From positions 42,346,001 to 42,410,000 of the forward strand of contig CM075101.1 of assembly GCA_037576195.1 (NCBI GenBank): a stretch of DNA of 64,000 nt, read 5' to 3'. The notes under the pieces are model-generated. The model ran no database searches. It was not told where the DNA came from and saw only the letters and a list, made by a program, of their open reading frames with translations. Both the position numbers and the translations under genes were made by a program. Shown one piece after another: positions 25,233 to 40,200 of this stretch (position 1 is its first letter; every line of letters begins with the position of its first letter). The DNA is from Phytoseiulus persimilis (lineage: Eukaryota > Arthropoda > Arachnida > Mesostigmata > Phytoseiidae).

Positions 25233-28200
25233 GTTCCGACGTTTCTTACATCGCGCGGGTCGACGCAAGGGCGTTGAAAGCGCTGACGTGCTACAAACTC
25301 GCCTCAAGCGATGTCTTACCACCCTGGACATCACTCTGCTCGGAATTGGACACATGATGGGCTCTGGTATCTACGTGATTAGTCCTGAGGTCGCTAAAAA
25401 AGCGGGTCCCGCGTGTGTAGTGTCCTACGTCATTGCCGGTAAGCACTTTTTGAACGTCATCAACAGTAATCCTTACGTCCACAAATGCGGATGAGCGGAA
25501 GCGCGAATGAATCCGCGCTCTGCGCTCGCCCGAAGACGTCGCCAGCGCAGATCATTCGGACGTGTGAGCGGATACCGTATGAGGACGATTTGTTTTTCAA
25601 CCAAGTTTGGTTTTCAACTCTCTCGAGGGATGTAACGACTTCATTCTCCCCGTTCAGGAGTCACCGGGTAGCGGAGAATCACGGTTGGCTGTTCACCTAC
25701 CCATAAACCAGCGCACATTCGAGAAAAATTGAGGGTTCGGCACTGATATTGTTCGCTGAATTTTCCACAGATCCTGCTAATCGGCTTCTGACGGGAACAG
25801 GGGCGGAGAACCAGTCCGATCATCTCGAAGTGGGAAAAAGAGCCTGCTTGGAATAGAAGCCCGTATTGACATTGCGTCGGAAATCAGTTCTCCGAGAAAC
25901 GCGATATCGTCTCAGTCCGGACCTGGCGGTGGCGGATAATCAGCAGGACGAGAAGGCATCGTTTCGGTGCCTTCGGCTGCTCCTTTGTATATTTCGGGCC
26001 CCAAAAGGACATTTACCATGCCGGAGAAGGCGACTAATACGATGTTCGGCGAACAAGCTTGCGCTGGAAGTCACATCGCTTTTTTCCAAATGAAATCGTC
26101 TGGAGAACCCTGGGTAGGGCTCTGACCACAGAAACGCAAACAGCATTGCGCAAGAACTGTCAACAAATTTCGAGAGTTGGAGAACTGGCCTGACAGCGAA
26201 AAGGAGCAGTTTTGACACGGCTGGCTCTCAGCTATCCGTCTTTGGAACACAAAGCCGTCGAAGCATCAGTGGAAGGCTTCCGTCGTATTTGAGCGGGTTG
26301 CGACACTCTCGATCTTTGAGGCGGCCTCAACAGCTCCCGAGCTGGGGACCGCTCGGAGCAACCGAATCCCCTTTGCGGAGCTTTTTTTTTCGATGGCATG
26401 TCTCGGTGGCGCAATGCCGGGGTCTTGAATTGGACTTTTTGTCCGCTCGAGATCTGATCTCGATCAGGCTCGAGTTGATCTCTGGTCAAGGATCGGAAAA
26501 CGACGCAGCGTCTCCATTCCGTCATAGAGGATGTTGCTCCTCCGTCATCTGGAACTGCCTGCGGGAAGAGTTTCCCGAAGTCGAAGATCGGTCTGCGTTC
26601 TCGGAGGTCGTTTCCTCGCGCAAAGCCTCAATTGGTAACGTGGATCTGCCGCACGTTCTGTCGCAGCCAGGTGTGACAATAAATCGGTCGCTTGAATCCA
26701 CCCAAATAGCGCCTGCGGCGTTATACTGCCAGACGCTGCCTCGTTAATTCTCGAGCTGATTTTCTCCTCACTCTATCAGAAACGTTTCATTTCGCCATAG
26801 CCGGGAGAGGAACAGCAGACAATTTCCCACTGCAACGCGTTCGTTGATTTGCTGGCATCCTCGGTAGTCGAGGCGAAGACGCGTTTCGCGGCTCCCATTC
26901 TTCGACTGAGAAAGGAGAGGCTTCCGACTTTTTTGCATGGTCCATCGGAAACCCGAAGAGGGAAACGCTTAGGGCAACTAGAACCGAATTCGCGAACCTC
27001 AGAAACATCGTCGATCCGAGTGACGTTCTTCGATGTGGGGCCATCTTCGGAAATAACTCCTCAACTGTTTCGATTTGCTTCTCAATGAATCAAAACCGCA
27101 CGAACGCGCGAAGACGAACTGTTTCACTCTTCGAATGGGATAAGGATACATCCACGTTAGTATTCGACATCTACTTGACCGCCGGATGTTCAAATGTTTC
27201 ACAAATGAGCTCCGACAATTTCAGGCATTGCATCGATGCTGGCGGCGTTGGCCTATGCTGAATTCGGTGTACGGTTTCCTCGAGCGGGCTCAGCGTATTC
27301 GTACGTCTACTTCAGTATGGGCGAGTTCCTGGCGTTCATTGTCGGCTGGAATGTCATTCTGGAGAATACATTAGCAATATCCGCCGTTATTCAGTCTTGC
27401 GGCGCGTACATCGGTAAGTGGATGCGATCGAGTCTGGCGGGATCTCCCCTCGGAGGGTCCAGTGTAACTTTTGTGGGCGGAAATCGCAAAGCGAAACAAA
27501 GTCGAATTTCCTCAAAGGGGTGCGATTGCTCAAGTTCACGCTATCGTCCAACCACGTGAGCGGCAATCTCTCCATGCCATTCAGGAGAGGCTCATTGAAA
27601 AGTGTTTTCGTTTGAAAGTTTCTTCACATGGAGCGTTCGGGTCTGTGTGTGAGTATCCTTATCGTGCAGGGAACAGGCCAGCGCCTCCACCGAGATATCA
27701 ATGAAGCAACGATTATGTCATTTTGGGAAGCAGCCCGGGAAAACTTATCTAAAGTCCACCATGACTCAGTTGCTACAACTGTGGACCTGAGGCAAGACTT
27801 AATTCTCTCAACTTTTGATCCTCATTCCTTGAACCCTCCGGAGCGATGTTGTTCCAAGGTCTCCCCGTGCAGGTTCAGCTTGGCCGTTGCAACCATCGTC
27901 CGCTTCAGCGTGCCTTAAGCGTCCTTCGTTCTTAGAAGGCAGTTTCCTCTTCGCAACAGACTGTGGGACTCCGAGCGTCTCCACCCCTGTTCTGTTCGGT
28001 TGTTCGTCCTACTAGGCTTAGACGGGCAGTGGCTCGGACTAGGCGTGGGCTTCGAGAGCAGCTCTCCTGGTTTCATCTCGAGACCCCTTTGGACTCGCGC
28101 GAATTCCCACTCTCAGGAACATGTTGTGGACCATTGCTCAACTGGAGAGAAATGCGCGCCCGTTGCCGTGGCTTGTAGCTTGATTATTTTCAACCGTCAC

Positions 28201-31200
28201 GATTTCCCGTCACGAACTGTGTTCACTCTCAGAGGCGGGCCGCTGTGATTGCGCTCCCTCCTGTTCACGCTTTCGAGTGGAACGGCAAAATCCGAGCTGC
28301 CAAACAGCCCGTTTCGGCCCGGGTCGCACACATGGGGTGTTCCGCCGTGTATGTATGACAGTTTCTCTGATACCTGGTGTCGTGAGTATTCCAGAGCTGC
28401 ATGGAATCCGGTCCCTCGACTGCCTATGCAAATGAAGTCGATCTCCTTCAGATCCCAGCGTAGGTCGGATTCTGAACAGACAATCGCACAAGTCTCGCCA
28501 CTCAGGGTTTCAAAATAAGACGTGTCGGAAGCCTCACGCTCTGACGTCTATTCGGGCCCGGTGTTGTCCCGGCAATTTCTTTTTCGGTTTCACCGCCGGA
28601 GCTCGCTTCCGCCGCCGTCTGACCACAGTTTTCTTCTCAAGACAATTCCGTTGGTTCGATCAGGAGGCTGGGGCTCCTGTGTTGCGGCGCTGTGATTATT
28701 CCTTTCCCAGAGTGTTGAGACGTTTTCTTGCGGGTCTCAGCTGTGGACCCGATCTCAGTCCGATAAGGGCTGTTTGGCTAAAGGGAAGGGTTCTGAACGT
28801 GAGCTCCGTGAACAGCAACAAGATCGATGACGAATTGTTCTGGACGAGTTGGACAGGAAACGGGAGGAATACATGAGGAGAGAGGGCTGAGTAGACACGC
28901 GATGAGGAACTTTCCTGTGATCTCGAGCAGAGGCTGGGAATGAAGAGAACCAATGCAGGACGTATAGTGAGTTTACTCTGAGTGGGGTTTTCTTTCCTCC
29001 CTACCTCCCACAGAGTCCCGAGAGTCGTCTTCGATTGTTCTCTCAGCCTTCTCCTGCCCTATTTTTCCTCTAATTCTTTTCTGACAATGGGTCCCGGGTC
29101 GTTTCCATCGGAGTCGATGTGCGGCGCTTCTGTGCCCTGTTTGGAGCAACCACTGAACTTCTAGAGTAGACCGCCTTTGTCTCGACACCCGTCCTGCATT
29201 GGTTCTCTTCATTTCCACTTTCTGACTGGTTCCAAAGATTGGAATAGCGGGAGCCTGGGAACGGAATTTCTTGATCGTGATCGACGTCCGCATCACAGAG
29301 ACAATGGATGTTGAAGCTCGAAGCAGTCTCTCTCCCGATGAACGAACGGTTGACGAGCAAGTCGAAGATGGGGCGGCAAATCCAAAAGAGAGAATCATTC
29401 GCACTACACGAAAGCGTCGGTGATTTTTGCGTTGGCTCACTTTCGCTCCACTTCGTCAGTGCACTTCCTCGCTCAGCTTGGTTGTCTATTCAGCGAATGC
29501 TAGTTCCAGTTTGTTTGGATGCAAATCAGAACGACGTCGACATAGCGAACACAATAGAGTGACGGTCCTGGTATTTCGCAAAACCTCATTTGAACTCTAA
29601 ATCGCTCGCTCAAGCCTCTCATTCCCTGGATCACTGGCCTCGGTGTCCATTCCGGGACTCCGTCGGATTCCGAAGACGGGGTCTGAAATCTCTGCCACTT
29701 TATCTCAACTTCAGTCGTCGGCGTTTTCGGGATGCTAAACGGGGGACATTCGCACAATATTGGTTGGCAGCGGCTCTTTGGGATGCACTGGCTCCTCTTG
29801 TCCCGAAGGACTCGACGTCGATGTTTCCGTACGCTGCACAACTCTTTCTGTCGGGAAGCCCTGAGCATCGGTGCAGATTAACCGATTCTCCAACATGTTC
29901 GAATGCTTCATTTCAGACTCGTTGACCGGTGGAGTTATTTCGAAAAACATCGCCTCTCACGTCGGAATATTGACTCCGGATGCCGAAAACTCATACTTCA
30001 ACGCGGAGCCACATTTGTTCGTCATAGTCATCATGCTAGTGTTCGTTGTGATTCTCCTGTTGGGAACTTCCGGAACCTCATCCATTGGGAACCTGCTTTG
30101 TGTTATCAACATTGGAATGCTCTTGATCATCATAGCCATCGGAATTTGGAAAGGGGATCCCGCGAACTGGACGAGTGAAGCTACCGGTGAGTTTGTAGGC
30201 GGGCCGTTCGATCCATTGTGGTTACTCTTGTAGAGACCGACAGCAAACAATGTCGTTGAGTAGAGACTTGAGGAACAGACGCATGTTGCGGAGTCAGCAT
30301 GAGAAATCAGCTGGGACAGCTGCCTAGGTCTTCGAGCATTCTCATTTGGTCACCACACGTCCGATGGACAATTCATGCAGACTAATTGAGAGAGAAAGAA
30401 ACGGATAAAGCTGAAGTCCTTCGTGAGTTGAGAAAGAGCATGTTTCATTCGTCTCTCCACGCGCCGGGAATGTTGGCGGAAAATGTGGGTCGATGAATGA
30501 GCTTCCGAATCTACTTATCACAGAGCTCTTCCCTGAGCTCTAGCTGGCGTTTGGAGAATTATCGAGTTCTATCTCGTTTGGTTCGCTTCCGTATTCAAGT
30601 ATCAGCAACTACGTAAATCGCGTTCGAAAATATCGCGTCGTGCTGACCCGCGTATGCTCGAGGATTGCCGATAGAGTTTCACATGAATGTCGAAAGGTCC
30701 TATGAGTTTATGAATGGATGGACGGGTGAATGAAGGACGGGATCTATACATGACTCCCACAAGGGAACTATACGAAGTGTAACACTCAGATTCAAATGAG
30801 AGGGTGCCCGTTTGGGTGTCTATGCTGGGCCATGTTCGGGCCCGCAGTTGATCGTCTTGAATGGGTATGTGTTTCTTTTCTCGAGAGAAGCCCGGAATTC
30901 GAGAAAAAATACGTTTTCCGGCCTTCCTGGGCCGATTGACTCCCCTATTTCTGATCAGTGACTAGAGTTTTCGACTCTGAATCAGTGACTGGACTGGTTA
31001 GTACACAGAGAGATCTTGTGAATCTTGTTCCACCTAACTCAGAGCGGAAAGCAATATCCTGGGTGACCTGTGAGGCAGAGTCTTCAACAGGCGTTAAGCC
31101 CATTTCATACCATGCCGCTCACATATGCAAAGTTTCTCTTGGTGTCATCAACAAAACTTGGTAGAGGAACGCTGCAGAATATGTTTGCTTGTAATCGATT

Positions 31201-34200
31201 GTTTTTCTTTTTGCGTCCTTCCTCTTGATAGGAGTTGCTTCCGTCGTCCTCAGTACGTCTGAACCCATACTCATGAGACGTTCTTCGAACAAGACTAGTA
31301 TCCTGTCTGGCCTTATAGTAGAGCCCTCCATTCGTAGCTAAATTCAAATCTCATGAAGTCTGATCCAGCAACAGAGTTATGATCGTCTTTCATACTGAAG
31401 CAAGTTAACACACGCGCAGTAGATGGTGCGCAATTCCATCACCAGGGTCGATTGAGGACCGAATCCACAATCGTGACCGCAAGGAGGTGTCATATCGTGC
31501 TGCCGCTCGGTCGCAAACGATCCAGGGGAAAGAAAAGAGTGCATAGTCCGTCTCAATGGGTATTACCCACATCAGTCACTAATCCACGGTCGAAAACTCG
31601 AGTCACCAATCGATAACAGGGGGGTCAATCCGCGCTGGAAAGCAGGAGAACCTCATCTTTTCGGAATTTCGGACCTCCTCAGAAAAAAAAACACGGGCCC
31701 ATCCATGACGATTAACTGCGGGCCTGAACATGACTCACCATGGACTACAAAATGGCCACCTTCGCATTCGAATCTGGGTGTTGCACTTCTGATAGTTCCC
31801 TTGTCTGACTACTGCTCGGGAACAGCAACCAATGATTTCCGTATGATGAAACATACAGGAGGGAATCGGCGCTCTTCTCCGCTGCTCAGCAATTTCGCGG
31901 TCAAAAGTTGCAACAATAAGCGAATACCAACCCAATAATGTCTCTGGAAAAATTGTTCCCCCGGCGCTGCAGCTAAAGCGGCGCTTGTCGGTATCGCCAT
32001 TGTGCTTATCCGTCTACGGTTCTGCCGAGGAGGAATGATATCCGTTTCCGACTCCGAAGTATTTCTCCGGATTTTCTTGAAAATGTGGGAAAACGGGCTG
32101 ATGCGATGAATCCAGCGAGATGAAGGAGCTTTCGGAGTAGAATGTATGCGGAACAGAAGTCATCGAACTCTGATCCCCATGGTCAACGATGATCGAAATT
32201 CTTTGAAAACATGGTGAGCCTTCATCATGGAAAAGGTTTCATTGACCGTTGCTTGGCGTGTTTGAGTGGGCAAAGCATGTGTTGTTTTCAAAATCACTGC
32301 CCGAGGAGAACTCAGGGCGGTTGTGAGGATGTTCGGCTCCACTTGAATCACTTGGCGTTTTGGCATGTTGAAAGATGACAGTTTCCGCTGCAGCTCCCGT
32401 AGAGCACATATGAGCAGCTCAGGTCCCAGGTTGTGGAATCCGTGCATCGCGCCTCTGGTCGTGCGATGCCAATGCTTCGTTCCGGCGGCTTTCCAACGAG
32501 TCTGCGTCGTGACGGCTGCTCGGAGGAAGTCAGCGGGTATGCTCGAGAACTTCTGTTGCCGTCAGTCATATTTCTTGCAGTATGCGGCCGTCTTCAGGGT
32601 TCGTCTCGTATTCGTGAACTGAGGAGCCACGTCACACAGAACCTGTATAAAAACCGGGTTTCCTCGGATCATTGTACAGTCTGGCTGAATCGGGCAGTGG
32701 GAACATCCCGCTCCGGCCTCTCCACGGGTTGATGCATTGGACCAAAGCCCCTGCTGGGAACGAGTCCGTGGTTTGGAGACGGGGAGGCCTCATACATCAG
32801 ACAGAACGCACAGAGGTTTCTGAAATGCAACATCCCAAGCGCAGTGAGCGGGGAACTCAAGTGTGTGATGTGAGGAGAGTTCGTGTAATTCGAGAACCCG
32901 AATGTCCAGTAAAGTGATCGAACGAGCCTCCATAAATCACAATAATATCGCACATATTGAGCTCCACCAGTGGAAACGAACAAGAGCGCCCGAGTCCAGC
33001 AAGAATGGCCACGCCAGCTCTTGTGTTGTAGCATGAGCCTCCCACCTGCATGCATTCAAAACGCACCTCCTTGCGCCTCCCAATGAATGCCTTTGGCCGG
33101 ACAACCAATTGCGGAATGCATAAATAGTTCCCTTTTCCAGACCATGCCCCTCGTACGAATATTCGCCCGCAATGCGAACAAAGTTTCTCGCGGAACATCG
33201 GTCCGGATCTGCCTCAGCTGAATAGCCGGCCGAAAATCCGGGCGGAAAATCTAGAGCGCACTGTAGTCGCCCATTCCAGTAACTAAATCCCGGAAATTCA
33301 ATCAATCTCTGCTTGTGGGTCGAAAGAGAAGCTGGTGGGCCGCTTGTTGTCCTACCACGAGCATGCTGTTGTCAACGGATTTCGGCTGATCCGGAGTGAA
33401 TGGAATTGCTTTGTCTCCAGAGCTTGTCAGACGGGTAGTCTCACAGCCAGCAGCGGCAACAGGTGGGAACTCGTGACGACACGCCGTCAGACCGACCGCG
33501 TGGGAGTCCTTATCTCGCTCTCAGCGCAGTTGGCGGAAGGCAGAAAGGAAAATGTCACCGCTTCGCCCGTGGTTGCACACAACGGCGGGAAACAGCTGCC
33601 GCCAGGAGTCAACTAACACTTGACGCGGGCTGGGTGCATTTCCTCACTTTCGCGTTGTCTGTGCTGGGCTATGTTCAGAGTCACACAATCGCCCCCGGTT
33701 ATTCTTCGGTTTTGCGCTGAATTTCAACATCTTCTCGAGAAGTTCATTACATCCATGACATAGCCAAGATAGATCAGAGACGTAAAACTCTCAGAGCATC
33801 ACGCACTTTGAGACAGATCGCTATCCTAAGTTGACGCACTCCCTGCCAAGGAAAACTTTCCTCGCTCTTGAGTCGGAGGCAGACGATTCAGCGCGGAATT
33901 CAGGCGTCGACGGGCCGAGAGGCTACAGTGTTATACATTCGGGGAAGCACCCACCCATGTTTGCAAGCATGGGAGGATCTTGAACGAAAGCCCCGTCTCC
34001 TTTCTTGCTTTATCCCGATGTCGTAGTGCGGGCGGAAACATCGCGACGGAACTCACCCTTCTGACGGTGTCGTACAGATTTCATACCATACGGACGCTAA
34101 CACCCACTATCCGCGCTTCGACTGCCAACCTGTTTCCCCACATGCGGTTGTGAATGGCGTGTCCAGAGGCCTCCTCGCGACGTCCAACCACGAGAAATCC

Positions 34201-37200
34201 CAGCAGTCTTCTGTGGCTTCGATTGCAGAGACTTCGCAGCCGAAGTGCTCGACGGAGTCGTTCTCCGGGCGAGAACCGAATTTATCGCAGATGCCGGCGA
34301 TATTGGAGAATAAAGCCCCGCTGGATGGAGAACATACTATGCACTTGGCAGACACGTAGACATTGCCTCGGGACACAAAAACAAGGAACTAACAAATTAT
34401 TAATGAGCGAACTCTGTTGCACTTCTGTCACCATTGTTGCGGCTCACCTATTCATGACTAATGAAAGGGTAAATAAATACCGGCCTGACATTCTCCATCT
34501 CGTCCCTTGCGAGCCCTTCCACTCGCACGTAGAGCCGACCTTAGCTGTGCAGGAGGGTCGCTGTGTGAGAATTTTGAGAAGTTCACCATGAATATCTACG
34601 CGTTGACTCGAGAAACACGATTATCCCCATGATTTGGGAGGTTTCGGATTCCGACGAAAGGTGGCGAGGGGAATCCAAGAGTTGCGATTGCGTGGAAGCC
34701 TCACCTCCGCCTAATCTGAACCACGAGTCCTCGACGGCACACCGTGCTGATGTGTCTTCGGAGATTTGATTATCGTTATTGGTCCTATTTTCCAACATTT
34801 TTCTCCTGTTCCAGGCGGCTTCTTCGCGAATGGCTGGCAAGGGGTGTTCAGCGCAGCCTCGATGTGCTTTTTCTCTTATGGAGGTTTCGACGCAATTTCG
34901 GCTGCTGGCGAGGAAGCGAAGGATCCGCGACGCTCGATGCCCATCGCCACAATTGTTGCCATGATGACGGTGACGACACTCTACACGGCTGTTGCGGCTT
35001 GCCTCACTCTGCTGAGAAGCTGGAGGCAAATCAGCCTCAACGATGGTGAGTCCATCGCACGTCCGTTAGCGTCCATCTGAGTGCGCTTTCAATTACGGCA
35101 ACCGAGATGAAATTCGCTCGCTTCAGCCTCCATGTTAGGGGAGTAACCCTTTCCGTTCCGTATGATCACAGGCTCATTTGTGTTCCTGCCAAGAAACTGT
35201 CCCTGAGCCGACAGATCGCGAACTGTTCTTTCGCGTGACAAGCAGTCGCTTCGCGCACGAGATCGTTTGACAACGACGGAGCAGATCTGAATGTTTTCAC
35301 CCTCCCGGTTGACAGCGTGCAGCTCAACAGGAACATGACCGGAGACGATTCAGCGGACGAGGAGAAATGGCCAATGTACGAGAGTGGATGCATTGCGTGC
35401 GACATTGGAGGGAGGGCGCTCTCTGAGTGGAGCTTGCACACCGGCCGTCCGTGAAAGGATTCGAGGATTCAGCTGTTTCTTTGCTCCGTCTACGTGATGA
35501 CGACGGGCAGTGGCGTTTTTACAAAACATGCCCTCCAGCGTGTCCGGGGGGGGGGGGGGGGTATCTGCGACGTTCGAATACGGGGTTGAACACAAACGTT
35601 CGTCATGGCTCCGATTGAGCGTGAGAGCACGGAAACCGCAGTCATCCCTTCCCGAACGACCGTTCGGAACGGCAGCAAAGAAAACAATCGAAAGAGACGA
35701 CTCCTCTGTGGCGCCAGGGGATATATGGTTTCACGAAGAAGGTCCTCGGTGACTTCTAGTGGATTTCCCTGAAAACGTGACGTTGCCAGCCAATCTGAGG
35801 GGGCTACGGGGAGAACGAAGCATTGTCCTATCCCACGAAGATACACCATCCTGGTCTGATGTAGAGTTTTTCTTGCCAGGATTTCCGGAAGCGATGCAAC
35901 ACAATCAAGTCTACTGGGCCAAGTATCTGGTGACGATAGGAGCGATGTGCGGCATGACTACGGTATCAGTTGTGACCCTGTACACAATTGTACGGGCGGC
36001 CTACTCGATGGCTGAAGACGGACTGCTGTGCCCATTGTTCGCCGTAATCTCAAAGAGGACTCAGGTACATATGAATGTCTACAGGAGTATGATGCGTCTG
36101 TGCCATATCGCCAGCGAGATCGCGTCTTGTAGTCCGCCTACGGCTGTTGTCGTTGCACGATCATTCTTCATGGTGAGGTTTAATGAAGCCTTCCTCGGTT
36201 CCTAATTGGTGTCAGGTTCCGGAGTACTCGATGTTCCTGTTCGCAGCCGTCTCGACGTCGATCGCAGTTTTCTTCAACATCACGACGATCGTGGACATGC
36301 TCTCCATCGGCACGCTCATGGCTTATATGATGGTCACATGCGGCCTGGTGGTATACCGTTACGCTGGGGTAAGAAGAAATTCTGACGTGTCCAGTTTGAA
36401 GCATGTCGGAAATGGAGCCGATGCAGGTCGCTCCATCGGGGAAGAGAGCTCCGCTGTTGAAAACTTGAGCCTGACATGATGTCGCTCGTTCTCCTTCTGC
36501 AGACAGGTGACACGATTCTCAGATTCCGACGGTTCCCTCGGCTTCATCGAGGAATATCACCCTGCATAAGACAGAGAACGTTCGTCTATGTGGTCCTGGC
36601 ATTGATCATCGTGTCGAGTTTCACTTTTTCCTTCGCTGTTCAGGTAAACAACAATGAACGGAGGAAGAGCTCGGGGAGGGATCGACACGGCGAGGAAGAG
36701 TGTATCTCGGGGAGGCAACCACCTTGAAATTCTTCTCGTGGTTACTTCGTGAGCTGTTCTCTCGAAAAGTTATTGAGTGGCTGCGAAAGCCTCTCGCAGC
36801 TGCCTCAACCGCGCGGCTTCCAGCGTGCCTTTCCATCTTCTCTTTCTTCTTTCGCTAGAACGCACGCGACCGTCCTATGTCAGGATAAGCTATTTGTTCG
36901 CTCGTGACACAGATTCCGCAAGCTAGTGTTCTACTCCCGAGCCCGGGAGCAAGCATTCAGTCGAGCAGTTTGGTGGGTCTCCCGTCGGAAATAAAAACAC
37001 TGCACGCGCCGTTGCCTCACATCCGAGACGAGAACAAGCTTCGGCCGCTCGCATCGAAAGCGGTCCCGTGCGGATTGGATCCAGTCGACACCTGCTGACT
37101 TAGTTATATCATCGGATAGCGTACCGATTCTGCAACAGCCTTGCGGCCTGAACTATCCGGAGGACCGTGCTGGATGGTGGTGTCGGAACGCTTTTGATTA

Positions 37201-40200
37201 CGGCCGAGAATAGTACATTCCAAGATCCGTTGGTGTAGGCTCTAAGTATAGGAGACAACAGCTCATCCAAACGCTCGACCAGACTGGCTGACTTTGCAGG
37301 GCCTTTGGAAGGATCCAACGTATTTGAGCCATATCGTTTCCGGGGCCCTGGTCATCGCTCTGGCCTCGTTCCTCAGTGTACTCCAGGAAGTTCCTGACCC
37401 TTGCTGCAGCTACAGAGTGAGTATGGGCTCCGTTCTTCGCAAACAGTGATTCGAGGTCTGCCCCTGCCGAAGCCATGCATTTCGAATCGGTGGAGACAGG
37501 AGAGTGTTTCCTGCCAGATTCCTGGCTGAGCCGAGTAGAAATCGCCATGTTGGAAGCTGGAACTGGTGGGCGGATTGATCACCGCTCGTTTGACTGTTGC
37601 AGATGCCGCTCATGCCGTGGCTGGCAGTGGCCAGCATCGTAGTCAACAGCGTCCTGATGAGCACCTTGCCTGGAATCACTTGGTGGCGGCTGATTATCTG
37701 GCTATCGATAGGTTTGTGTCTCTTGGCCGATGATTTCTAGATCCCGCAACGAGCTCCAACCGGCTCAGTCTGACCCGGTCGCTCTGGAGACTTCATACAC
37801 GCGCGTTTCGCGAAATTCTACGCATCGCTTCGGAGTTTATTGAGTGATCGACCTGCGCTAAGCTCGACTCAGTCACGGACTCGGGTCGCGAGAGCGCAGA
37901 TAATTCGCGGTTTTGAGACATATTCTGCGTCCGCGACGACAAAGCAGACAAGAGGTGTTCGATCGCTCATTTTGGAATCTTCAATGATTTCCTCCACCGT
38001 GCATCTTCCGAGCTCCCCCATTGGACCATTCCTTCTTGCCATCAGTTTTGAGACGAAAACCCTCATGCGAGGTTCTCGAGGAATAGAGGATCGCGGATTT
38101 TTTCTCATCAGCGCTGCACGGGTCTTTGCTTGTGTGTCTCTTGAAGGATCCCGCGAGGATTCCCCCCTCCCTCCCCCAATCAAAAAAGAAGTGGTTTCCG
38201 CGAGACGGTTGAACATCTCGGAGGGATTTCGCGATAACGACGTCTCTCACGGCAACGAAGCACCGAAAGCCGGCCAGTTTCGTTGGCTATAGGCGTCTCT
38301 TTTCCTGCAGAGCGTTGAGCAGCGGAGGTTTCCGCGGATTGGCCCCTCCCTGTAGCAATCCCGCTTCCCCGAAGGAATGCAAAAATGTTCACCGGGACGA
38401 ATCCGTCTTGTTCGTCCAGGCATCGTGACCTCTTGGTTCTCATGTACCATCGGAAGGCTTTGCTCGCGGAGCTGTTGGAGAGGTTCACCGTCACAGGGAT
38501 CTGCACGAGAACCTCTCCCGCGTTTGGCGGTGGATCAAAGCTTCAGGAAGTTGCTGGACGTTTTCATGCGGCAACAATTTCGAATCCAAGGTCGTCCGCA
38601 TTCGAGGTCACTAGGACGCGAGGAGTGGCTTTGCAAGTGAACTGCGATTTGAGATCCGCATCACGTCGCTTCCGACGAGAATCGGCGACCTGTCTGGGAA
38701 TGTCACCAAATCTGATGACCTCATTGTTCAGCTGTTACGTGCGATAGATTCCACCTGACACACGATCGAATGTCGTTGGGTTGACATCGAAGGAGACTAA
38801 AGCTTATTAGGTGGCCTCTGGCATCCGATGTGCTGCCAGAACGACAAGATTCGTTCGCGAACTCGACCGTAAGTTTTTCGAAAATCCACACGACGCCCGC
38901 GACCAGAGCTTACCTTCATAGAGAAACGGTTAGATTCAAACCCGAGAGATTCCGAGCTCGGATAAATCATACTCACTGGGATTTCCCCATATTTTGATAG
39001 TCAATCGGGGCGGTTCTCACTCGACTGGTTTCACCTTGGCACATTGGAGGATTCGAAACTCCTTGGAGACCTCAAAATCGCTCAGGAGGTGGCATCACCA
39101 GCCAGTAGGGCCGGGACACTCGAAGGATGCTCTCCACTCAAGACCCGCCAGTGATTCAACTTCAATGGAGTGAACCATAACTCGTTCGAATCCCTCTGGC
39201 GGTCGTTTCACTTCCTTTGAATCGCGTTAGAAGCAGCCATCGTGTTCTCTTATACATCCCGAAAGCTCCGCGGTGGGCTACGGGGATGAGGACTCCATCC
39301 GAAAGCTAAGGGAGAGCAAGAATGAGATAATCTTCTTTCAGACCGTGAATATTTTCCCTCGGATAGTTTTGAATAGCTCCCGAGAAGAACACCCGATCTT
39401 TGCTATTCGAAGTGACGACTCGCAGGTTTCGCGAAAGCAAGAGGGTCGAAGCTTCCGGTCTTTAGAGGCTCCCTCGACCAAATCCGTTCCGAGGTTTCGG
39501 TTTTTCAGGGACGCCACCTTGCGTCGAAATCAGCGCTAATTTAGATTTTTGACACACTTACCTCATGTTTGAAAAAAAAAGGTTCTCTCACAATAACTTG
39601 ATTCGGATGCGGGGAAAATCGAGAGGGAAAAAAGCGATCACAACCATAGCTCAGCCGACTCTGAGAAGATTTTCCCAGCCATTTAGTTGACAGAGTCCAG
39701 TTTCCCTTGATTTTCCCGTAAAGCATGTACGGAGTGACTTTTCCTTCCATTGTGTTCTGCCGATTGACATCATCTCCATCACGAACGCATACTCCAAAAA
39801 CTCGTCAATTTCGACGGTGACTGGCGTTTGACTCACATTCATATCGGTTTTCGTCGATTCCGGAGATCAGACGGAAACCGGAGACTAGCACCGGAGTTCG
39901 TCGAACGATGGTCCCTTCTGCTCCCAAAAAGAGAGCGAGGCTGACTTTCCGACACGATGTGATTTACTGTTTGTCTTTCAAACTGTCTGAACCCTAGGAA
40001 TGAGGGATTGTCGTGTACAGCATGCAGCACGCTCTTCGAGGAGCGCTGGATCATTGGGGGTCCGACAAGGTCTGTGGTGCTGGTTGTAATCTCCCCGAAA
40101 ATCGTTATGTTTCATGGAGTGCGGAGACTTATTCCGGAAATGCCGAAACTTACAGCCACTTCACGGGCGGAAAACATTCCACGATCCTTCCCGTCGCCTC

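Noticed and set aside
27414..29916. A missing small exon in the transporter between GAYIG and DSLTGGVI
   Set aside because: On comparison with the usual CAT order the two exons join directly without loss of residues and both junctions are phase 1, so no extra exon is needed.
34583..35029. 148-residue minus-strand open frame
   Set aside because: It is the antisense shadow of the transporter exon encoding TM6.
39145..39205. tRNA-like sequence with CCGCCAG/CTGGCGG ends and a GTTCGAATCC word
   Set aside because: It is only 58 bases long, the T-arm stem does not pair and there is no A box, so the match is probably accidental.
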